Positions 9,562 to 18,633 of a stretch of DNA of 64,000 nucleotides are shown in pieces. Location: contig NZ_JAFCLN010000018.1 in NCBI RefSeq assembly GCF_018129385.1, positions 1-64,000 of the forward strand. The letters run 5' to 3'. A program made the translations under genes and the position numbers. The notes below the pieces were generated by a model that saw only the letters and a program-made list of their open reading frames with translations, made no database searches and was not told where the DNA came from. Every line of letters starts with the position of its first letter. Position 1 is the first letter of the stretch. Source of the stretch: Bradyrhizobium lablabi (GTDB lineage Bacteria > Pseudomonadota > Alphaproteobacteria > Rhizobiales > Xanthobacteraceae).

Positions 9562-9636
9562 TTCCTCACCCCTCTTGTCTTGTTTCTGTCGTTGATACCG
9601 CCCCTGCTCCCGGGCGGGCCTTGCCTATCGAGGACC

Positions 9637-10971
9637 TCAAATCATCGCACCGTCCTTGCGCAGCGCGTCGCGAAGATCGGAAACCGGAAGCTGCCGCGGC
9701 GAGATTCCATCACGCAGCGACATCGCGGCCGCCATGCCGATGGCCTGACCATAGGAGAAGCACTGCGCCGTCACGCGCGCGGAGGCCATCGCCTCATGCT
9801 CGGCCGAGAGACAGCGCCCGGCCGCCAGAAAGCCCTCGCCGGCAGTGGGAACGAAGCTCTCATAGGAGATGTCGTAGTAGTCATCGAGCAGCCACTTGAG
9901 CTGCGGCTTTTCGCCGGAATGCAGCTCGATCGGCCACGCCGAGCGGGCGATCGAGCTCTTGCTCTTGGCGCCGGCGACCACGTCCTCATTGGTAAGCGTC
10001 GCAACGCCCCTGATCTGCCGCGTCTGGCGAATGCCGACCTGCACGCCGGTATCGTTCACGAACGACTCCTCGCAGCCGACCAGCCTGTCCTTGAAGAAGT
10101 TGGCGTATTCGCGAACCTGCTTGCGGCCCTGGATTTCCGCCTCGGTGATATCCTCGACCAGCACCGGATTGAGCTCGCGGCCGTCGCGACCGATGATGCG
10201 CGTGCAGTTGCAGAGCAACTCGTTGGGCCGCGGCGTTGAGAACAAAAATATCTTCGAGCGCGGCAGGTCGTATTCCCTGCTGTTGTGCAGATTACGGATC
10301 ATTTGCGACACTTCTTCGCCCATGATGGTGTCTTCGCCGTAGTGCGCGCGCAGGCGCTTTACGTCGACGCCCATCAGGCGAAATATCATGGTCGGATTCT
10401 GGACCTTGCCATCCTGGCCCATGAAGGTCTCGAAGCCGCCGAGCGCGGCCACATCAGCATCGCCGCTGGCGTCGATCGTCAGCCGGGCGCGGATTTCCGC
10501 ACGGCCCTGCTTGGTCCATGCCAGCACGCCCCGAACCTGATCGCCCTCGGTCAGCACATCGATGACGCTGGTGTGAAAGAGAACCTGCACGCCGGCTTCG
10601 TCGAGGAAATGATCGCCGGCCTCCCGCCAGACCAGCGGATCATGCGTCAGGGTGTAGGTGTTGCCGTAGCGTTGCGGCTCGGTGATGCCGCCCTTGCTTT
10701 GCATCACCTTGATGAAGCGATCGGCGAAGCCGAACACCACCTGTTCGGGCGGCTTGGCGGCGCCCTCGGTGGCCGCATAGAGGCCGCATACCGTACCGGA
10801 GAGTCCGGCGACGGCGGCGCCGCCGCAGAAACCGTATTTCTCCAGAAGAAGGACACGCGCGCGCGCCCGGGCGGCCGTGAATGCGGCCGCAACGCCGGCC
10901 GCGCCGCCGCCGACCACGAGGACATCCGTATCGAAAGTCAGCTGTCCGCGCCGGTCCCGCAACTCAGCCAT
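9637..10971 (-). CDS. FAD-dependent oxidoreductase (FAD_oxidored family)
   Basis: 444 residues. The N-terminus has the FAD ADP-binding fold DVLVVGGGAAGVAAAFTAA with the strand-end acidic residue in LLLEKYGFCGG. Further family features are RLTIDASGDADVAALGG in the middle and the C-terminal YISP-free but glycine-rich FLAAGRCLSAEHEAMASAR. This matches the Pfam 12831 FAD-dependent oxidoreductases, which act on varied carboxylates or sugars. It is the first gene of the leftward operon, directly behind the palindrome at 10993-11006. The reaction is not predictable. Confidence 0.85.
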   Translation of the reverse strand: MAELRDRRGQLTFDTDVLVVGGGAAGVAAAFTAARARARVLLLEKYGFCGGAAVAGLSGTVCGLYAATEGAAKPPEQVVFGFADRFIKVMQSKGGITEPQRYGNTYTLTHDPLVWREAGDHFLDEAGVQVLFHTSVIDVLTEGDQVRGVLAWTKQGRAEIRARLTIDASGDADVAALGGFETFMGQDGKVQNPTMIFRLMGVDVKRLRAHYGEDTIMGEEVSQMIRNLHNSREYDLPRSKIFLFSTPRPNELLCNCTRIIGRDGRELNPVLVEDITEAEIQGRKQVREYANFFKDRLVGCEESFVNDTGVQVGIRQTRQIRGVATLTNEDVVAGAKSKSSIARSAWPIELHSGEKPQLKWLLDDYYDISYESFVPTAGEGFLAAGRCLSAEHEAMASARVTAQCFSYGQAIGMAAAMSLRDGISPRQLPVSDLRDALRKDGAMI

Positions 10972-10992
10972 TTCCGCTCCCCAAACTTTTCT

Positions 10993-11006
10993 TGTAATAT
11001 ATTACA
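10993..11006. promoter_or_regulatory. Perfect palindrome, candidate GntR operator 1
   Basis: TGTAATATATTACA is a perfect 14-base palindrome starting 22 bases before the ATG of the leftward FAD oxidoreductase (10971), in a 183-base AT-rich divergent gap. Its core TAATATATTA resembles 11113-11122 and 20215-20224. The GntR/FCD gene at 12315 is the obvious candidate ligand. Inference only. Confidence 0.6.
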
Positions 11007-11112
11007 GATACTTCTTTTGGCCTGTCAACACCTCTGCATTTCCCAATAGAAATAGCGATATTTCAGCAAGCCCCGCTTGTTACGTTCGCTTTTTTGATGC
11101 ATTTAGCGGTGC

Positions 11113-11122
11113 TAACATATTA
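11113..11122. promoter_or_regulatory. Candidate GntR operator 2
   Basis: TAACATATTA differs from the core of the first palindrome by one base, and the next bases are alike in both (AGATAC, then TC). It lies 33 bases before the acyl-CoA dehydrogenase ATG at 11155, so the two sites would each serve one arm of the divergent promoter region. Confidence 0.45.
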
Positions 11123-11154
11123 TAAAGATACATCAGGAAACGCCGGGACCGGAA

Positions 11155-12300
11155 ATGCCGATCGAACTGACCGAAGATGAATCCTCGATGCTGGCGGCGA
11201 CCGACCGCTTCATCGAGCGAGAAATGAAGCCCGTGATCGGCAACTATGTCCGCGAGCACCAGTTTCCGACGCCTGTCGTTGAGGCGTTCGCCAAAGCCGG
11301 GTTCATGGGCGTCGCCTACGATCCGGCGTTCGACGGCGGCGGACTGGGCGCGCGCGGCGCCGCATTGCTGGCGGCACGACTGGCTGAAACGGAGCCCGGC
11401 TTTGCCGCCATCTTTCTCTGCAACAGCGCACCAATGACCGTGCTCGCGCGCTTCGGCTCAGACCGGATCAAGCAGGAATGGCTGGCGCCGTTGTGCCGGG
11501 GCGAGACGCTTGCATCCTTTGGGGTCACGGAGCCGCATGGCGGCTCGGACGTGGCGCAGATCAAGACCCGCGCGCGCGAAGATGGAAACGATTTCGTGCT
11601 GGATGGATCCAAGGTGTTCTCCACCAATGCCGGCACGCCTCCCCACGGCGTGACGACGGTCGTCGCGGTCACCGATCCGGACAAGGGGCCCAAGGGATTG
11701 TCCACCTTCGCGGTGCCGGTCGGCACGCCGGGCTTTTCGATCGGCAAGCCCGGCCGCAAGATCGGCTGGCGAATCGCGCCTTCCTGCGAACTGTTCTTCG
11801 ACGGATGCCGGATACCAAAAACAGCCATGATCGGTAACCGCGGCGACGGCCTGAAACAGATCCTGACGACGCTTGCGATCGGCCGCGTTCTTGTCGCGGC
11901 CACCGCGCTGGGCCTGACGCGCAAGGCAACCAGGCTGGCAGTCGGCTATGGTTCCGGAAGGAAGCTGTTCGGACACAACATCCTTCAAAACCAGGGCCTG
12001 TCCTTCCCGCTCGCTGATATCCTGACCAAATGTTATGCTGCCGAACTCATGATTCAGGACGCGGCGCAGCTTGTCGATCAGGAGCGACCGTTCAAAAGCC
12101 AGACCTCGATGGTCAAGCTGTTCGCGACCGAGATGGCCGTTGAGGCGGCAACCCTCGCGATTCAGGTTCACGGCGGTTATGGCGTCTTCGAGGAGTATGA
12201 TGTTTCCGGCTTGCTGGGAGAAGCCAAGGTTCTGACCCTCGTCGAGGGGACCAGCGAAATACAGCGCCTTGTTATTGCGCGAGACCTTGTGGAATTCTGA
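11155..12300 (+). CDS. Acyl-CoA dehydrogenase family protein
   Basis: 381 residues, the standard length of medium or short chain acyl-CoA dehydrogenases. The FAD-binding and substrate segments are visible: SFGVTEPHGGSDVAQIKT, the RIAPSCELFFDGCRIPK loop, and the C-terminal QVHGGYGVFEEYDVSG. The catalytic-base region LVEGTSEIQRLVIARDLV contains the expected glutamate. It would introduce a double bond alpha-beta to a CoA thioester, supplying substrates for the two crotonases encoded by the divergent operon. The GntR gene follows 14 bases later. Confidence 0.92.
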   Translation: MPIELTEDESSMLAATDRFIEREMKPVIGNYVREHQFPTPVVEAFAKAGFMGVAYDPAFDGGGLGARGAALLAARLAETEPGFAAIFLCNSAPMTVLARFGSDRIKQEWLAPLCRGETLASFGVTEPHGGSDVAQIKTRAREDGNDFVLDGSKVFSTNAGTPPHGVTTVVAVTDPDKGPKGLSTFAVPVGTPGFSIGKPGRKIGWRIAPSCELFFDGCRIPKTAMIGNRGDGLKQILTTLAIGRVLVAATALGLTRKATRLAVGYGSGRKLFGHNILQNQGLSFPLADILTKCYAAELMIQDAAQLVDQERPFKSQTSMVKLFATEMAVEAATLAIQVHGGYGVFEEYDVSGLLGEAKVLTLVEGTSEIQRLVIARDLVEF

Positions 12301-12314
12301 GGACGAGCACCTTC

Positions 12315-13076
12315 ATGCGCAATGCCAGCAATCGCGGAACGGCCAAAGGCAGCCCGGCAATTTCCTCGCCATGGCCGGCGGACGCCCTGCCGCAAAAGGC
12401 CTCGCGTGGCGCCAAGCCGCGGCCCGACAGGCTCGCCGACATCGCGCACAGCAAGCTCGAGGAACTCATCGTCACGCTGGAACTGGCGCCCGGCAGCCTC
12501 TGGTCCGAGGCCATGCTTAGCGAGCGTATCGGAATTGGCCGGACACCCGTCAGAGAGGCCGTGCAACGGCTGGCATGGGAAAAACTGGTCACGATCATCC
12601 GCCGCCATGGCGTGCAGATTTCCGACATCGATCCGCACGAACAAATGCTGGTTCTCGAGCTGCGGCGGGAATTCGAGCCGCTGGTTGCATCACGCGCTGC
12701 GCGCCGCGCCACCGTCGACGAAAGACGCTATCTGTCGAAGATCGCCGATTCGTTCATGGAAGCCGGCGCCACCGTCGACGTTATGAAATTTCTTCGCGTG
12801 CACTTCGAATCCAAGCGCTTCGTGATCGCCTGCGCGCGCAATCCCTTTGTCGCTAATGCCTTTGCCCCGATCAATGCGCTGACGCGGCGCTTCTACTTTG
12901 TCTACCAGCGCGAGACAAAGGACGTGGCGAGGGCCGCCGCCCTGCACGCCGCCGTGCTGAAAGCGATCGCCTCGGGTGACGAGGTCGCGGCCGCCGAGGC
13001 TGCGACGGCAATGGTCGACTACGCCGAGTACTATACGCGGTCGGTCATTGTCGGGCGAACCACAATCGATCCGTGA
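12315..13076 (+). CDS. GntR family transcriptional regulator (FCD domain)
   Basis: 253 residues. An N-terminal winged helix spans about residues 40-110, with APGSLWSEAMLSERIGIGRT and PVREAVQRLAWEKLV as the helix-turn-helix. It is followed by a helical FCD-type effector domain carrying LELRREFEPLVASRAARR and, near the end, the usual HAAVLKAIASGDEVAAAEA. FadR/FCD regulators bind organic-acid or acyl-CoA effectors and usually repress neighbouring genes. It is cotranscribed with the acyl-CoA dehydrogenase and probably binds the palindromes in 10993-11122. The first 35 residues are low-complexity, so the true start may be further in. Confidence 0.9.
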   Translation: MRNASNRGTAKGSPAISSPWPADALPQKASRGAKPRPDRLADIAHSKLEELIVTLELAPGSLWSEAMLSERIGIGRTPVREAVQRLAWEKLVTIIRRHGVQISDIDPHEQMLVLELRREFEPLVASRAARRATVDERRYLSKIADSFMEAGATVDVMKFLRVHFESKRFVIACARNPFVANAFAPINALTRRFYFVYQRETKDVARAAALHAAVLKAIASGDEVAAAEAATAMVDYAEYYTRSVIVGRTTIDP

Positions 13077-13077
13077 T

Positions 13078-13093
13078 GCGAGCGGCCGCTCGC
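13078..13093. terminator. Palindrome between convergent genes, possible terminator
   Basis: GCGAGCGGCCGCTCGC is a perfect 16-base palindrome beginning two bases after the GntR stop codon, in the 74-base gap before the converging IclR gene. No T-run follows, so intrinsic termination is uncertain. Confidence 0.3.
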
Positions 13094-13150
13094 GTTCAAA
13101 CGGATGGCCCCGGCAGCATGCCGTTCGTGTCTCCACGACGGACGACGCCC

Positions 13151-13939
13151 CTACAATACGCGCCCCAGGCCGTCGGCGTGCCGCCGCAGCACCGGTACAA
13201 AGCCCCTGATCATCTGCTGGATGGTGATCCGCGCCGATGATGCGCTCGCGCTCATCGCCGCGACCACCGATCCACGCGAGTCCACCACCGGCACCGCGAT
13301 CGATCGCAGCCCGATTTCCAGCTCTTCATCGGTGACCGCGTAGCCAAGACGTTTGGCTTTTTGCACGGCATCGCGAATGGCCGATGCCTTGATGAGGCTG
13401 TGCTTGGTCCTTGCCACGAATCTGGTGCGGCCGAGATAGGCCGCGAGTTGCTCGTCGTTCCAGGCGGAAAGCAGGACCCGCCCCGTTGCCGAGCAATAGA
13501 GATCGATGCGCGTGCCCAGCGCAATGCCGGTCGTCACCAATCGTTCCGCCTCGGCGCGGGCCACGAACAGAGCGGCATCCCGGTCCAGCATCGCAAGCGA
13601 AATCGACTCATGAAGCTCGTTGCGCGCCGCGGCGAGGAACGGTTGCGCGACGACGGGAAGAGACCGCGTTTCCGAATACGCGTTGCCAAGTGCAAGCAGG
13701 CGCGGCTGTGGCCGGAAGTACTTGCCGTCGAACTCGAGATAACCGAGTTCGACCAGCGTGAGCAGGCATCGCCGCGCCGAGGCGCGTGACGTGCCGGCCG
13801 ACAACGCCGCGTCGGAAACCGTCATGCGGGTCCGGTCGGGCGTGAACGCCTCGATGATCGCAAGACCCTTGGCGAGGCCACCCATGCCTTCCGGCAGCCG
13901 CTGGCTTGCCTGAACGGATTTGGACGTCTTGCCGGTCAT
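13151..13939 (-). CDS. IclR family transcriptional regulator
   Basis: 262 residues from ATG 13939; upstream in-frame codons to 14035 run across the operator palindrome and are unlikely to be translated. The N-terminal HTH reads LAIIEAFTPDRTRMTVSDAA followed by GTSRASARRCLLTLVELGYL. The C-terminal effector domain contains LGTRIDLYCSATGRVLLSAW and YAVTDEELEIGLRSIAVPV, typical of IclR proteins of the PcaR/PobR/TphR group. It is divergent from the Rieske oxygenase operon, the same arrangement as tphR. Likely an activator or repressor responding to an aromatic acid. Confidence 0.92.
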   Translation of the reverse strand: MTGKTSKSVQASQRLPEGMGGLAKGLAIIEAFTPDRTRMTVSDAALSAGTSRASARRCLLTLVELGYLEFDGKYFRPQPRLLALGNAYSETRSLPVVAQPFLAAARNELHESISLAMLDRDAALFVARAEAERLVTTGIALGTRIDLYCSATGRVLLSAWNDEQLAAYLGRTRFVARTKHSLIKASAIRDAVQKAKRLGYAVTDEELEIGLRSIAVPVVDSRGSVVAAMSASASSARITIQQMIRGFVPVLRRHADGLGRVL

Positions 13940-13980
13940 ATTGACAATCGCCTTTTTCCGGTTGATCCTGACTTGGACAC

Positions 13981-13999
13981 TTGTTCGATATTCGAACAA
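13981..13999. promoter_or_regulatory. Inverted repeat, likely IclR operator
   Basis: TTGTTCGATATTCGAACAA is an 8-base perfect inverted repeat (TTGTTCGA/TCGAACAA) around a 3-base centre. It lies 41 bases upstream of the IclR start and 38 bases upstream of the oxygenase start, the position expected for an IclR regulator controlling both. Confidence 0.65.
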
Positions 14000-14037
14000 A
14001 GTCGGCAAGCCGTCAAATGCGGGCCAGGAGGCCATCC

Positions 14038-15294
14038 ATGCTGGATCAGATCATCCACAGCAAAAGCGAACCCGGACATGTCTGGCCGAGCGAAAGCCTG
14101 ACCCGTGTGCCGTACTGGATCTTCCAGGACCCGGACACCTACGCGGCGGAACAGAAGCTGATCTTCCAGGGTGCGTCATGGAATTACCTGTGTCTCTCGG
14201 TCGAGCTGAAGAACACCGGCGACTTCATCACGACCTTTGTCGGCGACACCCCGGTGATCGTCGCCCGCGATTCAGACGGCGAGCTGTACGCCTTCGAGAA
14301 CCGCTGCGCGCATCGCGGCGCCCTGATCGCGCTGGAGCCGCGCGGCAACACCAAGGATTTCAGTTGCGTCTATCACGCCTGGACCTACGACCGGCAAGGC
14401 AACCTCAAGGGCGTCGCGTTCAAGGACGGCATCAAAGGCAAGGGCGGGATGCCCGCCTCGTTCTGCATGGAGCAGCATAATCCGCGCAAGCTGCGTCTGG
14501 CGGAAGCATTCGGCATCGTGTTCGGAAGCTTTTCCAACGACGTTCCGCCGCTCGAAGAGCATCTGGGCGAAGAGATCTATTCGCGGATAGGCCGGGTCAT
14601 GAACGGACGCACGCCGGTGGTGCTCGGCCGCTTTACGCAGGCGCTTCCGAACAACTGGAAACTGTACATGGAGAACGTCAAGGACTCCTATCACGCCAGC
14701 ATCCTGCACCTGTTCTTCACCACGTTCGAGCTCAATCGCCTGTCTCAGACCGGCGGCATCATCGTCGACGCTTCCGGCGGCCACCACATCAGCTTCTCGG
14801 CAATCGAGCCCGACGCTGCAAGGGACAATGAATACGCCGAGCAGGACATCCGCTCGGACAGCGAGTTCAAGCTGGCCGATCCTTCCCTGCTACAGAGCTT
14901 CAAGGAATTTCCCGACAACGTGACGCTACAGATCCTGTCGGTGTTTCCGACATTCGTCTTACAGCAGATCCAGAACGCGATTGCGGTGCGCCAGGTCGTG
15001 CCGCGCGGAACGGGCCGGACCGACCTGCACTGGACGCTGCTGGGCTTTGCCGAAGATACGCCGGAGCAGCGGCTCGTGCGCCTCAAGCAGGCCAACCTCG
15101 TCGGCCCGGCCGGGTACATTTCGATGGAGGACGGCTGCGTCGGCGGCTTCGTGCAGCGCGGCATCGCCGGCGCCGGCGGCGAGCAGGCGGTCATCGAGAT
15201 GGGCGGTGCAGGCGCCGACAGCAGCGAAAGCCGCGTCACCGAGGCGTCGGTACGAGGGTTCTGGAAAGCCTATCGCGCCGGGATGGGCATGTAG
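14038..15294 (+). CDS. Rieske ring-hydroxylating dioxygenase, alpha subunit (TphA2-like)
   Basis: 418 residues from ATG 14038, which follows AGGAGG at a good distance. The Rieske [2Fe-2S] ligands are seen as CAHRGAL and, 18 residues further, CVYHAW (CxH...CxxH) near residues 90-113. The mononuclear iron ligands are in [12 protein letters not shown], and a C-terminal aspartate in SMEDG. Bacterial enzymes of this type hydroxylate aromatic acids to cis-dihydrodiols. The operon order alpha, beta, PdxA-like dehydrogenase, reductase, with a divergent IclR gene, equals the terephthalate tphR/A2A3BA1 arrangement, and the sizes agree. Other phthalate-isomer or benzoate-type substrates are possible. 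Confidence 0.88.
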   Translation: MLDQIIHSKSEPGHVWPSESLTRVPYWIFQDPDTYAAEQKLIFQGASWNYLCLSVELKNTGDFITTFVGDTPVIVARDSDGELYAFENRCAHRGALIALEPRGNTKDFSCVYHAWTYDRQGNLKGVAFKDGIKGKGGMPASFCMEQHNPRKLRLAEAFGIVFGSFSNDVPPLEEHLGEEIYSRIGRVMNGRTPVVLGRFTQALPNNWKLYMENVKDSYHASILHLFFTTFELNRLSQTGGIIVDASGGHHISFSAIEPDAARDNEYAEQDIRSDSEFKLADPSLLQSFKEFPDNVTLQILSVFPTFVLQQIQNAIAVRQVVPRGTGRTDLHWTLLGFAEDTPEQRLVRLKQANLVGPAGYISMEDGCVGGFVQRGIAGAGGEQAVIEMGGAGADSSESRVTEASVRGFWKAYRAGMGM

Positions 15295-15304
15295 GGGCCG
15301 AAGC

Positions 15305-15775
15305 GTGAGTCAAGACGTCGTCAACCTGATCAATCACGTGCAAGGCGCCTATGCGCGCTGCATCGACAACGGCCAGCTCGAAGCCTGGCCCGACTTCTTC
15401 GAGGAGAACTGCACCTACAAGATCACGACGGCGGACAATTACGCGCAAGGACTGGAAGCCGGCGTGATCTTCGCCAACTCGCGCGGTATGCTGCGCGACC
15501 GGGTGGCCTCGCTGCGCGAAGCCAACATCTATGAGCGGCACGTCTACCGGCATTTCCTTGGCCAGCCATGGATCCTGGCGGAAGACGCCGCGGAAGTTTC
15601 CAGCGAAACCTCGTTCTTCGTCGCCCGCATCATGCGCGACGGCACCACCGACGTCTATGCCACCGGCCGTTACCTCGATGTCTATCGCCTGAACGGCGGC
15701 GCGCCGAAGCTTCGCGAGCGGATCGTCGTCTGTGACAGCTCACGCTTCGACACGTTGCTGGCGTTGCCGCTGTGA
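15305..15775 (+). CDS. Ring-hydroxylating dioxygenase, beta subunit (TphA3-like)
   Basis: 156 residues beginning at GTG 15305, 10 bases after the alpha-subunit stop; the longer frame upstream is a shadow of the alpha gene. It has the NTF2-like beta-subunit start VVNLINHVQGAYARCIDNGQ, then WPDFFEENCTYKIT and the characteristic RVASLREANIYERH-H-like stretch leading to YRHFLGQP. The subunit is structural in most alpha3beta3 dioxygenases. Its stop overlaps the next gene's GTG start (GTGA). Confidence 0.88.
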   Translation: MSQDVVNLINHVQGAYARCIDNGQLEAWPDFFEENCTYKITTADNYAQGLEAGVIFANSRGMLRDRVASLREANIYERHVYRHFLGQPWILAEDAAEVSSETSFFVARIMRDGTTDVYATGRYLDVYRLNGGAPKLRERIVVCDSSRFDTLLALPL

Positions 15776-16782
15776 GCGGCGGCAAGACGATAGCGCTGAC
15801 GATCGGCGATCCGAACGGCATCGGCCCCGAGATCGCCGTGAAGGCAGCGGTCGAAATGGCCGGCAGGGACGATATCCGGGTGATCCTGATCGGCGACGAG
15901 CATGTGATCCGACATTATGGCGAGCGCCACGCCGGCGATGCACAGCTTCGGCAAGCCGGGGCTTCGTCGGCCGCGGCGGCTGGCGGCATTCTGTTTCATG
16001 CGGTCGATGCGTTGCCGTCCGCCAGTTTTCGGCCCGGACAGATCAACGCCGCGGCCGGCCGCGCGACAGTCGCTTATGTGGAAGCCGCCATCGGCCTGGT
16101 TCGCAGCGGCGCAGCCGACGCGATCGTCGGATGCCCGCACAACGAAACCGCGGTCAACGCCGCCGGCATCCCGTTTTCGGGATACCCCGGCCTGATCGCA
16201 CAGCTCACGCATACGCCGGAAGACAAGGTATTCATGATGCTGGTCGGCGGCGGCCTGCGCATCCTTCACGCCACGCTGCATGAGCGCATCCATCACGCGC
16301 TGGCTCGCCTCACCCCCGATCTGATCGAACAGGCGGGCTTGGCCTGTGCCGCCACCTTGCAACGGCTTGGCGTCGCACATCCGCGCATCGGCATTTTCGG
16401 CATCAACCCGCATGCCGGGGAGAACGGCCTGTTCGGCGATGACGACGATCGCATCACCGCCCCGGCCGTGATGCGGCTGCGCAAGGCCGGCATTCTCGCC
16501 GAGGGACCTGTCGGCGCCGATATCATGCTTGGCCGCAAGGACATCGACGGCTTTGTCGCGATCTATCACGACCAGGGCCATATTCCCGTCAAGCTGCTCG
16601 CCGGCCGCAACGCGTCCGCGCTATCGGTCGGTGCCGGCGTGCTGTTCTCGAGCGTCGGCCATGGCAGTGCGTTCGATATTGCCGGGCAGGACAAGGCCGA
16701 TCCATCGGCCGTGCTGCGCACCCTTCGGCTGCTCGGCAACATTCCGGCGCCGCCAAAGCTCGCTTCGGAAAGCGCGGCATGA
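15772..16782 (+). CDS. PdxA family dehydrogenase, probably aromatic cis-dihydrodiol dehydrogenase (TphB-like)
   Basis: 336 residues from GTG 15772. PdxA motifs are plain: the start ALTIGDPNGIGPEIAVKA, substrate and metal residues in YHDQGHIPVKLLA, and INPHAGENGLFGDDD. True PdxA acts on 4-hydroxythreonine phosphate in pyridoxine synthesis. However, TphB and related dihydrodiol dehydrogenases belong to the same family, and the position between oxygenase and reductase genes with 4-base overlaps on both sides argues for oxidative decarboxylation of a ring dihydrodiol. A role in vitamin B6 synthesis is less likely here. Confidence 0.82.
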   Translation: MSGGKTIALTIGDPNGIGPEIAVKAAVEMAGRDDIRVILIGDEHVIRHYGERHAGDAQLRQAGASSAAAAGGILFHAVDALPSASFRPGQINAAAGRATVAYVEAAIGLVRSGAADAIVGCPHNETAVNAAGIPFSGYPGLIAQLTHTPEDKVFMMLVGGGLRILHATLHERIHHALARLTPDLIEQAGLACAATLQRLGVAHPRIGIFGINPHAGENGLFGDDDDRITAPAVMRLRKAGILAEGPVGADIMLGRKDIDGFVAIYHDQGHIPVKLLAGRNASALSVGAGVLFSSVGHGSAFDIAGQDKADPSAVLRTLRLLGNIPAPPKLASESAA

Positions 16783-17798
16783 CCTTTACCGTCCACGTTG
16801 CCGGGAGCGAATTGTCCTTTCCATGCGAACCGCGTGAGTTCGTGCTCGATGCCGCCGAGCGGGCCGGCTATTCGATGCCCTCCTCCTGCCGCAAGGGCGT
16901 CTGCAACACCTGCGAGACCGCGCTGCTTTCCGGCGAGGTCGAGCAGCGCGGCAAGGGCCGGCGAACGGCGCGGGACGGCTCGGCATTGGTATGCCGCGCC
17001 CAGCCGCGTGCCGACCTGACCATCCGCCCCAAGCGTTTCGAACGGATCGACATCTTTCGCCGCAAGACCATCACGGCGACCGTATACCGGCTCGCCCGGC
17101 CTGCGCCTGACGTCACCATCCTGACGTTGCGCTTTCCGATCGGGCTGCGCGCGCCGTTCAAGGCCGGTCAGTATCTGCAAGTCATCATGGAAGACGGCGA
17201 CCGCCGGAATTTCTCGATGGCGAATGCGGCGCGCCACAATGACGGCGCGGAATTGCATATCCGGCACGTTCCGAACGGAAAATTCTCGGAGAAAGCCCTT
17301 TCCAGATTAGCGGTCGGCGATCGGTTGCAGGTCGAAATCCCCCATGGCGATTTTCACCTGCGCGTGTCGCCGCGGCCCGTCATCCTGCTCGCCAGCGGCA
17401 CCGGCTTCGCGCCGATCAAGTCGATCGTCGAGACGGCGATCCACGCGGGCAATGATCGCCCGATGCACCTCTATTGGGGCGGGCACAGGCGCGAACACAT
17501 CTATCTGTTCGATCTTGCCGCCAACTGGCAACGGCGGCTGCCCTGGTTCACGTCCACGCCGGTGCTTTCAGACGCGCCAGCGTCCTGGGCGGGCCGCACC
17601 GGGCTCGTCCACCATGCGGTCCGCGAAGACCACAGGGATTTGTCGGGGGCGCAGGTCTATGCCTGTGGCAATCCAAAAATGGTCGAGGCCGCGCAGCGCG
17701 ATTTTACGGCAGATCATGGCTTGCCCGAAGCCGAGTTTTTCGCCGATGCCTTCGTCGATTCCGGGCCATCCGCTTCGGGTGATTCCCAACGAGCCTAA
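16779..17798 (+). CDS. Oxygenase reductase: [2Fe-2S] ferredoxin plus FAD/NAD(P)H domains (TphA1-like)
   Basis: 339 residues. The N-terminal plant-type ferredoxin domain has the four cysteines in SSCRKGVCNTC and, 30 residues on, LVCRAQP. Then come a FAD-binding barrel with DRRNFSMANAA and an NAD-binding domain with PVILLASGTGFAPIKSIVE and YACGNPKMVEAA. Such single-chain reductases feed electrons from NAD(P)H to the oxygenase encoded first in the operon. Start overlaps the previous stop (ATGA). The stop overlaps the converging cyclase gene by 4 bases. Confidence 0.9.
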   Translation: MTFTVHVAGSELSFPCEPREFVLDAAERAGYSMPSSCRKGVCNTCETALLSGEVEQRGKGRRTARDGSALVCRAQPRADLTIRPKRFERIDIFRRKTITATVYRLARPAPDVTILTLRFPIGLRAPFKAGQYLQVIMEDGDRRNFSMANAARHNDGAELHIRHVPNGKFSEKALSRLAVGDRLQVEIPHGDFHLRVSPRPVILLASGTGFAPIKSIVETAIHAGNDRPMHLYWGGHRREHIYLFDLAANWQRRLPWFTSTPVLSDAPASWAGRTGLVHHAVREDHRDLSGAQVYACGNPKMVEAAQRDFTADHGLPEAEFFADAFVDSGPSASGDSQRA

Positions 17799-18619
17799 GC
17801 GATCGCAACCGGCCTTATGGGGGAGCCGGTGCTTCCCGAAAGGCGCAGCGGCAGCGCGATGAACATGGCCCTTGGAAACCGCTGTGGCGCGATCTCCTCG
17901 AGATTCAGGTTTTCCATGATGTGGATGCCGTGATCGACCAGCATGATGGCGTGGACCGAAACGCCGGGTGTCGGCAGGCACTCGAAGCCGGGCGTATCCG
18001 AGCCCACCAGCGTCGCGCCGCGCGCAACCAGCCATCGCGCCGCCTCCTCACCCGGACCGGGCATCCCGCCACGGCGGCCGATGAAGGTCTCCGCATCCGT
18101 CCAGTATTTCGACCAGCCGGTGCGGATCAGCACCGCGTCGCCGGGCCGGAGCTCTGCGTTGGAGAAGGCGAGAGCGCGTTCGAGATCGCCAACGGAAATC
18201 TCTTCGGCCGGTTTCAGGCATTCGACGCCCTGGGCCGCCGCGACGTCGAGGATGACGGCGTGCTGGAGAATCGGCGGAATGTCGGCCGCGTTGTGCTCCC
18301 GGTAGCCATCGCGCGTCTCGACCTCGGAGACCTTGATGCCGCCGTGCAGGCAGCCATTGCGCGAGAAATGCCCGAGCGCATCGATGTGGGTGCCGGAATG
18401 ACCCGAGGTGACGATCACCTCGTTGGCAAAGCTCGAACCGTCCTCGCGCGGCTTTGGATGCGGGTCGCCGTGCCGGCGATGCAATGCGAGACTGAAGGGG
18501 ATGTGCTGATGGTAGACCGGCATCGACGGCGCCATCGCATGCGACAGCTCGTAAATTCTTGCGTCCGGCCGGATCGCGGCGAGCAACGCGGGATCGAAAC
18601 CCGGCAAACGACTATCCAT
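17795..18619 (-). CDS. Cyclase/kynurenine formamidase-like hydrolase
   Basis: 274 residues from ATG 18619; the open frame to 18859 overlaps the aldehyde dehydrogenase and is arginine-rich noise. Cyclase-family (Pfam 04199) motifs: ELSHAMAPSMPVY at the start, the metal-binding SGHSGTHIDALGHFSRNG (HxGTHxDxxxH), and a C-terminal LVDHGIHIMENLNLEEI. Members are metal-dependent amidases or hydrolases, including kynurenine formamidase. It is the second gene of a pair with the aldehyde dehydrogenase (14-base gap). An amide or lactone in the amino-aromatic pathway of the neighbourhood is a plausible but unproven substrate. Confidence 0.85.
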   Translation of the reverse strand: MDSRLPGFDPALLAAIRPDARIYELSHAMAPSMPVYHQHIPFSLALHRRHGDPHPKPREDGSSFANEVIVTSGHSGTHIDALGHFSRNGCLHGGIKVSEVETRDGYREHNAADIPPILQHAVILDVAAAQGVECLKPAEEISVGDLERALAFSNAELRPGDAVLIRTGWSKYWTDAETFIGRRGGMPGPGEEAARWLVARGATLVGSDTPGFECLPTPGVSVHAIMLVDHGIHIMENLNLEEIAPQRFPRAMFIALPLRLSGSTGSPIRPVAIA

Positions 18620-18633
18620 CCCTACCCCCGAGA

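Noticed and set aside
15772-16782. Pyridoxine biosynthesis gene pdxA
   Set aside because: Its family is right, but its overlaps with oxygenase and reductase genes on both sides favour a dihydrodiol dehydrogenase role.
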